Part shown: positions 23,222 through 34,590 of the stretch, one piece after another
Numbering within the stretch: position 1 is the stretch's first letter
Layout of the letters: each line of letters starts with the position of its first letter
From: Nocardiopsis sp. FR4
Lineage (GTDB): Bacteria > Actinomycetota > Actinomycetes > Streptosporangiales > Streptosporangiaceae
NCBI RefSeq assembly: GCF_009830945.1
Contig: NZ_ML776454.1
Location: forward strand, 63,240-127,239
Length of the DNA: 64,000 bases
Direction: 5' to 3'
The notes under the pieces: generated by a model
Seen by the model: the letters and a program-made list of their open reading frames with translations, nothing else
The model's database searches: none
What the model was told of the DNA's origin: nothing
Position numbers and translations under genes: made by a program

Positions 23222-24811
23222 CTACAGGCCAGCGGCCTCGTAGAGCTCGCTCACCTCACGCGAGGTCAGCGCCCGCATCGTGCCCAGTTTGAGGGTGTTG
23301 AGGTCGATCGGGCCGACCTGGGTCCGGGCGAGGTCAGCGACCGGGTGGCCGACGGCCTCCATCAGGCGGCGCACGATGTGCTTGCGGCCCTCGTGCAGCC
23401 GGATCTCGACGAGCGCCTTGGGCGGCTCGTTCTCGACCACGCGGAAGGAGTCGACCTCGACCGGGCCGTCCTCCAGCTCCACGCCCTTCTCGATCTCGCG
23501 CACGACCCGGTGCGGCACCGGGCCGGGCACCTTGGCGATGTAGGTCTTGACGACCTTGTACCGCGGATGGGTGAGCCGGTTGGCCAGCTCGCCGTCGTTG
23601 GTCAGCAGGATCAGACCCTCGGTCTCGGTGTCCAGCCTGCCCACGTGGAAGATCCGCTCCTCGGTCTGGCCGGTGTAGTCGGCCAGGGTGGGGCGCCCCT
23701 CGGGGTCCCACATGGTGCTGACCACGCCGCGCGGCTTGTTGAGCGCGAAGTACAGCTTGTCCGGGGCGGTGACCACGCGCATGCCGTCGACGCGGATCTC
23801 GGAGGTCTCCGGGTTGACCCGGGCGCCGAACCGGCGCACGACCTGGCCGTCCACGCTGACGCGTCCGGCGGCGATCATCTCCTCGCTGGCCCTGCGGCTG
23901 GCGACACCGGCCGCGGCGAGCGCCTTCTGCAGGCGGATGCCGCCCTCGACGTCGGTGTAGGTGTCGCGCCCCTCGTCGCCGTCGCGGTCCTCGTCCCTGG
24001 GGTCGTAGTCGGCGCGCAGGGCGTTGAGCCGCTCGCGGGCCGCCTTGGAGAGCTGGTTCTCGCTCGGGTGGCCGCCCGCGGGGGCACCGCCGCGCCGACC
24101 GCCCCCGGAGGAACGGCGGTCGTCGCGGTCACCCCGACCGTGGGAGCGCCCGCCGTTGCCGCGGTCGTCACGACCGGAGCGGAAGTCACGTCCGCCGCGG
24201 TCATCGCGGCGGCCCGCGCCGCGCCCGTCCCGGTCACCGCCGAACGAACGACGGTCATCACGGTCACGGAAGTCGCGCCCGCCACCGGAACCACGTCCAG
24301 CGCGGTCATCACGACCGAACGAACGACCACCGGGGCCACGGTCGTCACGACCGCCACCCGGACCACGGCCGTAGGAACGCTCACCCGCACCACGGCCGTC
24401 CCGGTCACCCCGGAAACCACCACGGTCACGGTCATCACGCCCACCGCCGAACGAACGACGGTCATCACGGTCACGGAAGTCGCGACCGCCACCGGAACCA
24501 CGCCCAGCGCGGTCATCACGACCGGACCGGAAGTCACGCCCGCCGCGGTCATCACGGCCGTAGGAACGGCCCCCTGGGCCGCGGTCGTCGCGGTCGCGGA
24601 AGCCGCGCGAGTCCCGGTCACCCCGGAAGCCGCCGCGGGAACGGTCGTCGCGTCCGCCGCCGCCGAAGGAGCGGCGGTCGCCGCGGGAACGGTCGTCCCC
24701 CCGGTTCCTGCTGTCGCGGCGGTCCGAGCCGCCGCGGTTGTCGTAGTCGCCGCGCTCACCGCGCGGGGCGTCGTCCCGCGCACCGCGGGAACTGCTGTTA
24801 GGTGTGCTCAC
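23222..24811 (-). CDS. rluB: 23S rRNA pseudouridine synthase (RluB family) with RG-rich N-terminus
   Basis: 529 residues, about twice the usual length. Residues 1 to about 245 are an Arg/Gly/Asp-rich low-complexity tail (RDDRRSFGGGRDDR-like repeats), probably disordered and RNA-binding. From about 290 there is an S4 domain (IRLQKALAAAGVASRR), then the RsuA/RluB catalytic domain with FALNKPRGVVST, the catalytic Asp in HVGRLDTETEGLILLTND and KTYIAKVPG. It isomerises a uridine in 23S rRNA. The start overlaps the scpB stop by 14 nt. The scpB-rluB order is widely conserved in Gram-positive bacteria. Confidence 0.93.
   Translation of the reverse strand: MSTPNSSSRGARDDAPRGERGDYDNRGGSDRRDSRNRGDDRSRGDRRSFGGGGRDDRSRGGFRGDRDSRGFRDRDDRGPGGRSYGRDDRGGRDFRSGRDDRAGRGSGGGRDFRDRDDRRSFGGGRDDRDRGGFRGDRDGRGAGERSYGRGPGGGRDDRGPGGRSFGRDDRAGRGSGGGRDFRDRDDRRSFGGDRDGRGAGRRDDRGGRDFRSGRDDRGNGGRSHGRGDRDDRRSSGGGRRGGAPAGGHPSENQLSKAARERLNALRADYDPRDEDRDGDEGRDTYTDVEGGIRLQKALAAAGVASRRASEEMIAAGRVSVDGQVVRRFGARVNPETSEIRVDGMRVVTAPDKLYFALNKPRGVVSTMWDPEGRPTLADYTGQTEERIFHVGRLDTETEGLILLTNDGELANRLTHPRYKVVKTYIAKVPGPVPHRVVREIEKGVELEDGPVEVDSFRVVENEPPKALVEIRLHEGRKHIVRRLMEAVGHPVADLARTQVGPIDLNTLKLGTMRALTSREVSELYEAAGL
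24100..24780 (-). repeat. RG/RD-rich coding repeats in rluB
   Basis: Many near-identical 20-60 bp units coding for D-R-D-D-R-R-S-F-G-G and G-R-D-F-R-[SD]-[GR]-D-D-R. The region gives long open frames on the opposite strand purely because of its composition. Confidence 0.8.
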
Positions 24812-25445
24812 CGGTGTCGTCTAGACCTTCGATGTCGTCGGGGAGGAACGGCGCCAGATCGGGCAACTCGTCGAGGCCTCGCAGGCCGAGCCGTTCCAGG
24901 AAATAGGAGGTGGTCCGATACAGCAGGGCACCGGACTCGGGATCGTGTCCGGCCTCCTCGATCAGGCCCCTCAGTACGAGGGTACGCATAACCCCGTCGC
25001 AGTTGACACCGCGTACGGCCGAGACCCTGCCCCGGGAGACCGGCTGCCGGTAGGCCACCACCGCCATCGTCTCCAGCGCGGCCTGGGTGAGCCGCACCTC
25101 CTGCCCCTCCTTGAGGAAGTGCTCGACGACGTCGGCGCATTCGGGTCGCGTGTACACACGCCACCCCTCGGCCACCGCCCGAAGGTCGAAACCCCGGCCC
25201 TGCTCGGTGTATTCCCGGGACAGGGACTCCAGGGTCCGCGAGACCACGGCGACCGGTACGTCCAGGGCCCGGGCCAGGTCGTACTCCGACACCGGCTGGT
25301 CCACCACCATCAGCACCGCCTCCAGGTCGCGGCGCAGCGTCGGCGGGACCCCGGCCCCGTCGGTCCCTCCCCGCGCCTCCTCCCCGAGCGGCCCCTCGGG
25401 CTCCTTCCCGAGCGTGCTCCCGGCGGTGGTGTCCTCAGCGGTCAT
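24798..25445 (-). CDS. scpB: Segregation and condensation protein B
   Basis: 215 residues. Winged-helix ScpB signature: LRRDLEAVLMVVDQPVSEYDLARAL, VEHFLKEGQEVRLTQAALETMAVVAYRQPVSRGRVSAVRGVN and LLYRTTSYFLERLGLRGLDELPDL. It forms the SMC-ScpA-ScpB condensin with the product of the preceding gene and helps chromosome compaction and segregation. It starts in a 4-nt overlap with scpA, so synthesis is coupled, and its end overlaps rluB by 14 nt. Confidence 0.96.
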   Translation of the reverse strand: MTAEDTTAGSTLGKEPEGPLGEEARGGTDGAGVPPTLRRDLEAVLMVVDQPVSEYDLARALDVPVAVVSRTLESLSREYTEQGRGFDLRAVAEGWRVYTRPECADVVEHFLKEGQEVRLTQAALETMAVVAYRQPVSRGRVSAVRGVNCDGVMRTLVLRGLIEEAGHDPESGALLYRTTSYFLERLGLRGLDELPDLAPFLPDDIEGLDDTGEHT

Positions 25446-26461
25446 CGGCTGTCCTCCCCCTCGTCGTCCCCGGTCCCGTCCGAGTCCACGTCTCCGGTCC
25501 CACCACCCTCTCCGGCGGCCTCGGACTCGTCGTACTCGCTCTCCAGCTCGACCTCGCCCTCCCCGCCGGTCCAGGTGACGAGCAACTCACCGAGCGGCTC
25601 GGGCTGCTCGAAACCCACGTTGGCGGCCCGGTACAGCTCCAGCAGGGCCAGGAAGCGGGCGATCACCTCGAAGGTACCGGTGCAGGCCGCCGTGAGCTGG
25701 GCGAAGGTCAGCTGACCGTGCTCGCGCAGCTCCGCGACCATCAGCTCGCCCTGCTCCCGGACCGAGGTCTTGGCCTGGTGGATGTGGGTGACCGGGACGC
25801 TCGGCGGTTCCTTGGGCGTGAACACCAGCCCGGCCAGCGCGGCGAACTCCTGGGGCCCCAGCTTGAACAGCACCTCCGGCCGGAGTCCGGCGAACCGCTC
25901 CTCCAGCGGAACGGCGCGCGCGTAGCGGCGCCCCTGTGAGGCCAGCCGGTCGCGCATGACCGCGGCCACCTCCTTGTAGGCCCGGTACTGCAGCAGCCGG
26001 GCGAACAGCAGGTCTCGGGCCTCCAGCAGCGCCAGGTCGGCCTCGTCCTCCACGTCGCCGCGCGGCAGCAGCCGGGCCGCCTTCAGGTCCAGCAGCGTCG
26101 CCGCGACCAGCAGGAAGCTGCTGGCCTGGTCCAGGTCCCAGCCGTCACCGTGGGCCCGGATGTGCGCGATGAACTCATCGGTGACCTTGGACAGGGACAC
26201 CTCGGTGATGTCGAGCTTGTGCTTGGCGATCAGTCCGAGCAGCAGGTCGAAGGGGCCCTCGAAGTTGTCCAGGTGCACCTGGAAGGCGCCGCTCCCCGCC
26301 TCCGCGCCGTTCTCCGCCTCCGGGACACCCTCCGGCTCCGCGGCGCTTCCCGCCTCCGTACCGGTCGCGGCGCCCGCCCCGGTCCCGCTCCGCGCACCGG
26401 ACCCCACCGCGGCTCCGCCCCTCGCCGTGCTCCGTCCGGCCGGGCTCCGTTCAACCGCCAT
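25442..26461 (-). CDS. scpA: Segregation and condensation protein A
   Basis: 339 residues. The kleisin core starts near residue 65 with FQVHLDNFEGPFDLLLGLI, continues with HKLDITEVSLSKVTDEF and VAATLLDLKAARLLP, and ends with the winged-helix part QLTFAQLTAACTGTFEVIARFLALLELYRAANV. The first 65 residues are an Ala/Gly/Glu-rich extension and the last 50 are acidic. It bridges SMC heads together with ScpB. Two hairpins lie upstream, so it probably has its own promoter in the 117-nt gap. Confidence 0.95.
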   Translation of the reverse strand: MAVERSPAGRSTARGGAAVGSGARSGTGAGAATGTEAGSAAEPEGVPEAENGAEAGSGAFQVHLDNFEGPFDLLLGLIAKHKLDITEVSLSKVTDEFIAHIRAHGDGWDLDQASSFLLVAATLLDLKAARLLPRGDVEDEADLALLEARDLLFARLLQYRAYKEVAAVMRDRLASQGRRYARAVPLEERFAGLRPEVLFKLGPQEFAALAGLVFTPKEPPSVPVTHIHQAKTSVREQGELMVAELREHGQLTFAQLTAACTGTFEVIARFLALLELYRAANVGFEQPEPLGELLVTWTGGEGEVELESEYDESEAAGEGGGTGDVDSDGTGDDEGEDSR

Positions 26462-26496
26462 GGCACCGGCCCCACGTCGTCTCGCTCATACGACAA

Positions 26497-26530
26497 GGGT
26501 GTCACCGGACCGAACCCGCCGGTGACACCC
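26497..26530 (-). terminator. Hairpin after the parA operon (1)
   Basis: A 12-bp stem, 26497-26508 with 26519-26530, about 50 nt past the stop of the small gene downstream of parA. Confidence 0.65.
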
Positions 26531-26546
26531 GCGCCCCCTCCGCCGA

Positions 26547-26570
26547 ACCGGTGCCCCCTCCGGCACCGGT
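26547..26570 (-). terminator. Hairpin after the parA operon (2)
   Basis: A 9-bp stem ACCGGTGCC/GGCACCGGT (26547-26555 with 26562-26570), 9 nt past the same stop. Tandem hairpins suggest effective termination before scpA. Confidence 0.6.
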
Positions 26571-26578
26571 GCGATCGC

Positions 26579-26989
26579 TCACTCCTCGCGCAGCCTGCGC
26601 ACCAGCATGCTGGACGAGCCGTGCTCCTCGAAGTCGGCCAGCAGGACCGCGACGGCCTCACGGACGAGGCGGCCCCGGTCCGCGGCCAGCCCGTGCTCGG
26701 CACGCAGCGACAGCCGGGTCTGTTCCAGGGCCAGCAGTTCGGGCCCGGAGATGTAGACGGTGATCTTCTCGTCGTGGCGCTGGCGCCCGCTCGGCTTGGG
26801 CGCCTGCCGCACCTTCGTGCCGGACGCGCCCTTGCCCTTGGAGCGCGCCGACGTCTCGGTCTTCCTGCCCTGCTCCGGTGCCGTGTACTGGCGTTCGGTC
26901 TCTTCCGGCGCCTCCTCGGCACCGCTGGGACGGAAGAACAACTCGTCCGCCCCGGGTAGGGTCACGCGCCGTGACCGCTGAGAGGCCAC
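26579..26989 (-). CDS. Small basic protein cotranscribed with parA
   Basis: 136 residues (GTG). An alternative GTG at 26965 overlaps the parA stop as GTGA and would give 128 residues starting VTLPGADELFF; either is possible. The first 70 residues are basic and low-complexity. Residues 73-136 (EKITVYISGPELLALEQTRL, then HGLAADRGRLVREAVAVLL) look like a ribbon-helix-helix type strand-helix-helix. Such proteins often partner ParA-family ATPases as DNA-binding factors, so a centromere-binding or regulatory role is reasonable but inferred. It is located between parA and scpA, a conserved position in actinobacteria. Confidence 0.7.
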   Translation of the reverse strand: MASQRSRRVTLPGADELFFRPSGAEEAPEETERQYTAPEQGRKTETSARSKGKGASGTKVRQAPKPSGRQRHDEKITVYISGPELLALEQTRLSLRAEHGLAADRGRLVREAVAVLLADFEEHGSSSMLVRRLREE

Positions 26990-27918
26990 CTCGCCAGCAC
27001 CTCCTTGGCCAGGTCCCGATAGGCGTTGGCCCCGGCCGAGGACGAGTCGAACCTGGTGATGGGCTCACCCGCCACGGTGGCGTCCGGGAAGCGCACGGTC
27101 CGGTTGATGACCGTGCCGTAGACCTTGTCCCCGAATCCGTCGATGATCGTGGACAGGACCTCACGCGCGTGGAGCGTGCGCGGGTCGTACATGGTGCCCA
27201 GGAAACCGTCGATGACCAGGCGCTCGTTGAGCCGTTCCTGGACCTTCTGGATGGTGTCCATGAGCAGGGCCACACCGCGCAGCGCGAAGAACTCGCACTC
27301 CAGCGGCACGATGACGCCGTCGGCGGCGGTGAGCGCGTTGACGGTGAGCAGGCCCAGCGAGGGCTGGCAGTCGATCAGCACGACGTCGTAGTCGTCGATG
27401 ACCGGGCGCAGCGCGCGGCCGAGCATCTGCTCGCGCGCCACCTCGCCGACCAGCTGCACCTCGGCGGCCGACAGGTCGATATTGCTCGGAATCAGGTCCA
27501 GGCCGTCGATGTCGGTCTTGAGCAGGACGTCCTCGACCGTCACGTCCCGCTGCATGAGCAGGTTGTAGACGGTCAGGTCCAGCTCGCGCGGATCGAGGCG
27601 GCCCAGGCCGACGGAGAGAGCTCCCTGCGGGTCGAAGTCGACCAGGAGCACCCGTCTTCCGTACTCGGCGATCGCGGCACCGAGGTTGATCGTGGTGGTG
27701 GTCTTACCGACCCCACCCTTCTGGTTACAGAGTGCTACAATCCGTGCCGGGCCGTGTTCGTCGACGGGTTCCGGTTCCGGATACGTTCGCTCAGGTCTTG
27801 AGGTGTGCAGATCAACCCCCGTGTTGCGTGTCGTCCCCCACGGGTTGGTCACCGGGCCGACGAGTTCCCCCTCGCCGACGGGTGCGTTACTCGCATCCTC
27901 GCCATGTTCCCAGTTCAC
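26962..27918 (-). CDS. parA: ParA-family chromosome-partitioning ATPase
   Basis: 318 residues, GTG start. Deviant Walker A KGGVGKTTTTINLG, VDFDPQGALSVGLG, and IDCQPSLGLLTVNAL are typical ParA/Soj motifs. The first 50 residues are a divergent extension. It binds DNA non-specifically as an ATP dimer and helps move or position cargo. No parB is adjacent; this is the second ParA-like gene that actinobacteria keep beside scpA-scpB, rather than the origin-proximal parAB pair. The downstream small gene overlaps its 3' end by 28 nt. Confidence 0.9.
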   Translation of the reverse strand: MNWEHGEDASNAPVGEGELVGPVTNPWGTTRNTGVDLHTSRPERTYPEPEPVDEHGPARIVALCNQKGGVGKTTTTINLGAAIAEYGRRVLLVDFDPQGALSVGLGRLDPRELDLTVYNLLMQRDVTVEDVLLKTDIDGLDLIPSNIDLSAAEVQLVGEVAREQMLGRALRPVIDDYDVVLIDCQPSLGLLTVNALTAADGVIVPLECEFFALRGVALLMDTIQKVQERLNERLVIDGFLGTMYDPRTLHAREVLSTIIDGFGDKVYGTVINRTVRFPDATVAGEPITRFDSSSAGANAYRDLAKEVLARWPLSGHGA

Positions 27919-28194
27919 AACCCTTGACCTCCCCTACGGACCGGCCACGGCTCCAAGGGATACCGTGCTCTTGGGCCTGGCCGCCGTCGGAAACTCAATA
28001 TGTCGACAGCAACGTACCTCCGTGCGGCGACTCTAGAACGCCGACACGTCGCACTTCAATGAAACGTACGCGTAGAATCCCACGCCTTCGCCGCTGGGGG
28101 AAATCGAAAACCGTCGACCCGGTTGTCCGCTTCGCCCGCGCGACCGATCCGTTCCGCCGGCGCGTCCCCTCCGCTCCGGCCGCTCCCGGCCGCC

Positions 28195-29304
28195 TCAACG
28201 CCGTGCCCTGGGATGACTCGACGCGTAGACCTCGCGCAGGCGCTCCACCGTCACCAGGGTGTAGATCTGCGTGGTGGTGACCGAACTGTGTCCCAGGAGT
28301 TCCTGTACGACGCGGATGTCGGCGCCGCCGTCGAGGAGGTGGGTGGCGAAGGAGTGCCGCAGCGTGTGCGGTGACACGTCCTCCACCCCGGCCCGCTCGG
28401 CGACGGCGGCCAGGGCGCTCCAGCCGCCCTGGCGGGTGAGCCTGCCGCCGCGGGCGTTGAGGAACAGCGCCGGTCCGCCCCGTCCGGAGGAGGCCAGGGT
28501 CGGGCGGGCTCTCACCAGGTAGCCCTCCAGCGCCCGGCGCGCGTAGGAGCCCAGCGGCACCAGCCGCTCCTTGCCGCCCTTGCCCCGGAACCGCACCAGG
28601 CCCACGGGGTCCCGGCCGGCCTCCGGGCCGACCGCGCCCGCCCCGCGGCTCCCGTCGCCCCCTCCGCTGTTGCCCCCCGTCCCACCGCCTCCGCCGCTCC
28701 CGGCGCCCACGGCGTCGATGACGTCGTCCACGTCCAGCCCCACGGCCTCCGAGATGCGCGCGCCCGTCCCGTAGAGCATCTCCAACAGGGCGCGGTCGCG
28801 CAGGGCCAGCAGCGCGGAGCGCTCACCCGAGGCCGGAGCCCCGACCGGTCCGGCGGCCTCCAGGAGGCGCTCCACCGACGCCAGGGGCAGCGCCTTGGGC
28901 AGGCGCATCGGCGTCGCGGGCGGGGAGATGTCGGCGGCGGGGTCCACGGGGGCCCACCCCTCGCGCACGGCGAAGCGATGCAGGCCGCGCACGGCGGCCA
29001 GGGCCCGCCCGGCCGAGGCGGCGCCGAGCGGCGGGTGGTGCCCGTCCCCCTCGCGCAGGGCCCGCAGGAAGTCGCCCACGTGGCCCGGCCCCACGCCCCC
29101 GGGGTCGCGCACGCCTCGGTCGGCCAGGTGGGCGCGGTAGCGGCGCAGGTCGCGCCGGTAGGCAGCGAGGGTGTTGTCGGCCAGGGCCCGTTCGGCGCTG
29201 AGGTGGTCCAGGTAGGCGGAGCACAGCCGGGCCAGCGGCCCCGACTCCGCCTCGCCGTCGGCCGCCCCGGTCCCGCCCACCGGGTCCCCCGTTCGCCCGG
29301 CCAC
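28195..29304 (-). CDS. xerD: Tyrosine recombinase XerD-like, with Gly-rich insertion
   Basis: 369 residues, against about 300 for the family. The N-terminal SAM-like core-binding domain includes [19 protein letters not shown]. The catalytic residues are present: Arg in [12 protein letters not shown], Lys in [29 protein letters not shown] and Tyr in TTTQIYTLV. The extra length is a Gly/Ser/Asn insertion of about 35 residues right after the first catalytic Arg helix. It resolves chromosome dimers at dif with XerC. It lies 3 nt from the Nudix gene stop, in the conserved pyrG-nudix-xerD-parA order, so it is a housekeeping recombinase. Confidence 0.92.
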   Translation of the reverse strand: MAGRTGDPVGGTGAADGEAESGPLARLCSAYLDHLSAERALADNTLAAYRRDLRRYRAHLADRGVRDPGGVGPGHVGDFLRALREGDGHHPPLGAASAGRALAAVRGLHRFAVREGWAPVDPAADISPPATPMRLPKALPLASVERLLEAAGPVGAPASGERSALLALRDRALLEMLYGTGARISEAVGLDVDDVIDAVGAGSGGGGGTGGNSGGGDGSRGAGAVGPEAGRDPVGLVRFRGKGGKERLVPLGSYARRALEGYLVRARPTLASSGRGGPALFLNARGGRLTRQGGWSALAAVAERAGVEDVSPHTLRHSFATHLLDGGADIRVVQELLGHSSVTTTQIYTLVTVERLREVYASSHPRARR

Positions 29305-29307
29305 GGG

Positions 29308-29967
29308 TCAGGCGGCGCCGGGCTCGCGCAGCGACGCGAAACCGTCCGCCGCCGCGGCCTGGGCCGCCAGCAAGCCGATCAGCGTCGCGCCGTTGTGCAG
29401 CGCGCCCGACATGGCCAGTCCGACCGCCTGCCCCAGGGGGATCCACTCGGCGACCAGCCCGAACTCCTCGTGCTCGCGCACGAAGTCGATCTCCGCCTCG
29501 GGCACCACCGTCAGGTCCCGGGCCAGGTACACGTGGATGCGCTCGTTGGAGAAGCCCGGCGAGGGGAAGAAGTCGGCCAGCTCGTGCCAGAGCCGCGCGC
29601 GCAGGCCCGCCTCCTCCAGCAGTTCGCGCTGGGCGGTGGGCAGGGGGCCCTCGCCCGCCACGTCGATCATCCCGGCGGGCAGCTCCCACATGGCGTGCCG
29701 GGTGGCGTGCCGGTACTGGCGCTGCAGGAGCACCCGGCCGCCCTCGTCCAGGGCCAGGGCCGCCGCGGCTCCGGGGTGGTCCATGTAGTCGCGGGCGGCC
29801 ACGGTGCTCTCCCCGTCCGCCCCGGGCATACGCACCCAATCCGTGCGCATGCCGCACTTGACACCGCGGAAGCGCTCGGTCGACCGTTCCACCGGCCACG
29901 ATTCGGGGACGTCGGCGATCTTGGCGTCCGTCCCCGCGGTCTGGGCCGGGTGGGGGTCACTGGGCAT
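29308..29967 (-). CDS. Nudix hydrolase, ADP-ribose pyrophosphatase type
   Basis: 219 residues. The Nudix box is GMIDVAGEGPLPTAQRELLEEAG (the GX5EX7REUXEEXG pattern, slightly extended), preceded by VLLQRQYRHATRHAMWELPAG and followed by FFPSPGFSNERIHVYLA. These upstream and downstream elements are typical of ADP-ribose pyrophosphatases, which split ADP-ribose to AMP and ribose 5-phosphate. It is 45 nt downstream of pyrG and 3 nt upstream of xerD on the same strand. Confidence 0.9.
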   Translation of the reverse strand: MPSDPHPAQTAGTDAKIADVPESWPVERSTERFRGVKCGMRTDWVRMPGADGESTVAARDYMDHPGAAAALALDEGGRVLLQRQYRHATRHAMWELPAGMIDVAGEGPLPTAQRELLEEAGLRARLWHELADFFPSPGFSNERIHVYLARDLTVVPEAEIDFVREHEEFGLVAEWIPLGQAVGLAMSGALHNGATLIGLLAAQAAAADGFASLREPGAA

Positions 29968-30012
29968 GGATCCCGCCTTTCAGGACTCGTACCCCGCCCG
30001 GCCCGGCCTCCG

Positions 30013-32724
<2,712 letters not shown>

Positions 32725-32725
<1 letters not shown>

Positions 32726-33090
32726 CAGCAGCAGCCCTCCTTCGCCGCCTCGGCGCCGTCGGCCCCGGTGTCGGCGCAGGAGCGGTCGGTCTCCACCGCG
32801 AGCACGGCCGAGCGCAGATCGTCCAGGGCGTGTGCCAGGCGGGGGTCGGCCAGCTCGTAGCGGACACGGCGGCCGACGGGGACGGTGACGACCAGCCCGC
32901 AGTCGCGCAGGCAGGCCAGGTGGTTGGACAGCCGGGTGCGGCTGATGTCGAGTTCCTCGGCCAGCTCGGCGGGGTGGGCGGGGCCCTCCCGCAGGACCAG
33001 CAGGACCCGGCAGCGGATCGGGTCGGCCAGGGCTCGGCCGAAACGGGCCAGGGCGTCGGTCTCGGTGGCTACTTGCAGCATGGCCACCAT
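32725..33090 (-). CDS. ArsR-family metal-responsive repressor (CmtR-like)
   Basis: 121 residues (ATG at 33090; a second ATG 9 nt in, giving LQVATETDALARFG, is equally good since neither has a clear ribosome site). Winged helix-turn-helix: RALADPIRCRVLLVLREG, AELAEELDISRTRLSNHLACLRDCGLV. Cys residues in the recognition region and the terminal CADTG and EGCC resemble the CmtR group that senses Cd and Pb. It overlaps the transporter gene by one base and probably represses both genes from a palindrome just upstream. Confidence 0.88.
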
Positions 33091-33101
33091 GGTACATAAA
33101 A

Positions 33102-33115
33102 TCGTGAATCCACGA
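33102..33115. promoter_or_regulatory. Candidate ArsR-type operator
   Basis: TCGTG-AATC-CACGA, a perfect 5-4-5 palindrome 12 nt upstream of the regulator start in the AT-richest part of the spacer. Position and symmetry fit autorepression by the ArsR-type protein. Confidence 0.55.
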
Positions 33116-33163
33116 AATCATGAACCGAGGAGCGCGCCACGCCGGACCGAACCTACCGGGGGC

Positions 33164-33504
33164 ATGAAGCCGGACGCCGTCACCTCCCCCTCACGGAGGC
33201 GGCCGGGGCGTGCTCGCTGGACGAGGACGCCTACCGCACGAGGACCGCCGCCTGGCGGGAGCTGCTGCGGGGCGCCGAGAGGCGGCCCGGGGGCAACGGA
33301 TCGGTCTGGACGCTGCCCCGGGCACGGGCCGGCGCCCTGACGGAGCTGGTGGCCGCCGAACGCGGCTGCTGCGCCTTCCTGGACCTGCGGGTCGAACGGG
33401 AGGGGGCGCACGTGCTCCTGCGCACGGGGCTCAGGCCCGGCAGGCGCCCCGCCCCGGGAGGCCGGGCGGAGGAGGCCGCCCGGCTGCTGGGCGCCCTCGG
33501 CTGA
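33164..33504 (+). pseudogene. Small metal-cluster-associated protein with frameshift
   Basis: A coding frame runs to the stop at 33502-33504 and reads GACSLDEDAYRTRTAAWREL and VAAERGCCAFLDLRVERE, like a small conserved protein (with a CCAF motif) found beside mercury or arsenic resistance genes. That frame has no ATG, GTG or TTG start after its upstream stop. The ATG at 33164 is in another frame; adding one C to the run at 33186-33190 would join them as MKPDAVTSPLTEAAGACS. Either a sequencing error in the homopolymer or a genuine single-base loss. Confidence 0.6.
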
Positions 33505-33571
33505 CCGTCCGCCGGGCCCCGCACACCCAGGGCCCCGGAGCTCGGGGCTCCCACGCCCGGGCTCCGAACAC

Positions 33572-34495
33572 TCAGGCCGGGAAATTTCCGGCGCGGCCCA
33601 GGTAGGCGGGCGGCTGCTTGTCCAGGCGCTGACCCATCCACTCCCCCAGGGCGGCGGCCCCGGACAGGCTCACGCCCGTGTGCAGGCCGCTGCGGTGCAG
33701 CAGGTAGAGCAGGTCCTCAGTGGCGATGTTGCCGGTGGCGGCGGGTGCGAACGGGCAGCCGCCGAAGCCGCCCAGGCTGGAGTCGAGCACCCGCACCCCC
33801 GCCTCCACCGCCGCGAGCGCGTTCGCGTAACCGGTGTTGCGGGTGTTGTGGAAGTGGCAGCGCAGCGTGCGCCCGTCAGCGACCTTCGCGACCCCGGCCA
33901 CCAGCTCGGTGACCTGGTGGGGCACGCCGACGCCGATGGTGTCGGCCAGGGCGATCTCCACGGCGCCGGTGTCCGCGACGCGGCGGACCACCTCCACCAC
34001 CCGTGCGGGGTCCACCTCCCCGTCGAAGGGGCAGCCGAAGGCCGTGGAGACGGTGACGCTCAGCGGAATGCCCGTTCCGGCCAGGTCCGTGTCGATGCCG
34101 GCGAGGACGTCCAGCATCTCCGAGACGGTGCACCCCTGGTTGCGGACGCAGAAGCCGTCGGTGGCGGGCACCGCCACGTTGACCTCCGACACCCCCGCGG
34201 CCACGGCCCGATCGAGCCCACGCCGGTTGAGCACCAGGCCGATGTGGGAGACCCCGGGCGCGCGCGTGACACCCGCCATGACCTCCTCGGCCCCGGCCAT
34301 CTGGGGCACCCGTTTGGGGTTGACGAAGCTGACCGCCTCGATCCGGCGCACCCCGGCGGCCACGGCCCGGTCGATCAGCTCGACACGGTCCTCCGCCGAC
34401 AGCACCCGGTCCTCGTTCTGCAGGCCGTCGCGCGGCCCCACCTCGACGATCTCGACGTGCTCCGCGCCCTCGGGCCCACGGTCGTTCGCGGCCAT
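33572..34495 (-). CDS. Hydroxymethylglutaryl-CoA lyase
   Basis: 307 residues. Cleaves HMG-CoA to acetyl-CoA and acetoacetate, the last step of leucine degradation. A TIM-barrel start VEIVEVGPRDGLQNE, the metal/substrate motif RCHFHNTRNTGYANALAA and the active-site Cys signature GGFGGCPFAPAATGNIATED identify it and separate it from homocitrate synthase relatives. It is a single gene with no acyl-CoA dehydrogenase or carboxylase genes next to it, so the rest of the pathway lies elsewhere. Confidence 0.94.
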   Translation of the reverse strand: MAANDRGPEGAEHVEIVEVGPRDGLQNEDRVLSAEDRVELIDRAVAAGVRRIEAVSFVNPKRVPQMAGAEEVMAGVTRAPGVSHIGLVLNRRGLDRAVAAGVSEVNVAVPATDGFCVRNQGCTVSEMLDVLAGIDTDLAGTGIPLSVTVSTAFGCPFDGEVDPARVVEVVRRVADTGAVEIALADTIGVGVPHQVTELVAGVAKVADGRTLRCHFHNTRNTGYANALAAVEAGVRVLDSSLGGFGGCPFAPAATGNIATEDLLYLLHRSGLHTGVSLSGAAALGEWMGQRLDKQPPAYLGRAGNFPA

Positions 34496-34590
34496 CGTCC
34501 CTCACCTTCCCACGCGCCGTTGCGTCCTGGGCACAGGCTAGCGAGGTACTCCCCGGCGGGCGCGCACCGGGGCGGGCCCGCTCCCGGCGC

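Noticed and set aside
22805-24991. A 728-codon open frame on the plus strand opposite rluB and aroH
   Set aside because: It is an artefact of the RG-rich repeats and high GC; it has no ribosome site and low-complexity Val/Thr/Ala content, and it lies opposite clear genes.
28195-29304. Integrase of a mobile element
   Set aside because: It sits in the conserved pyrG-Nudix-xerD-parA order, with no excisionase, att repeats or phage genes nearby.
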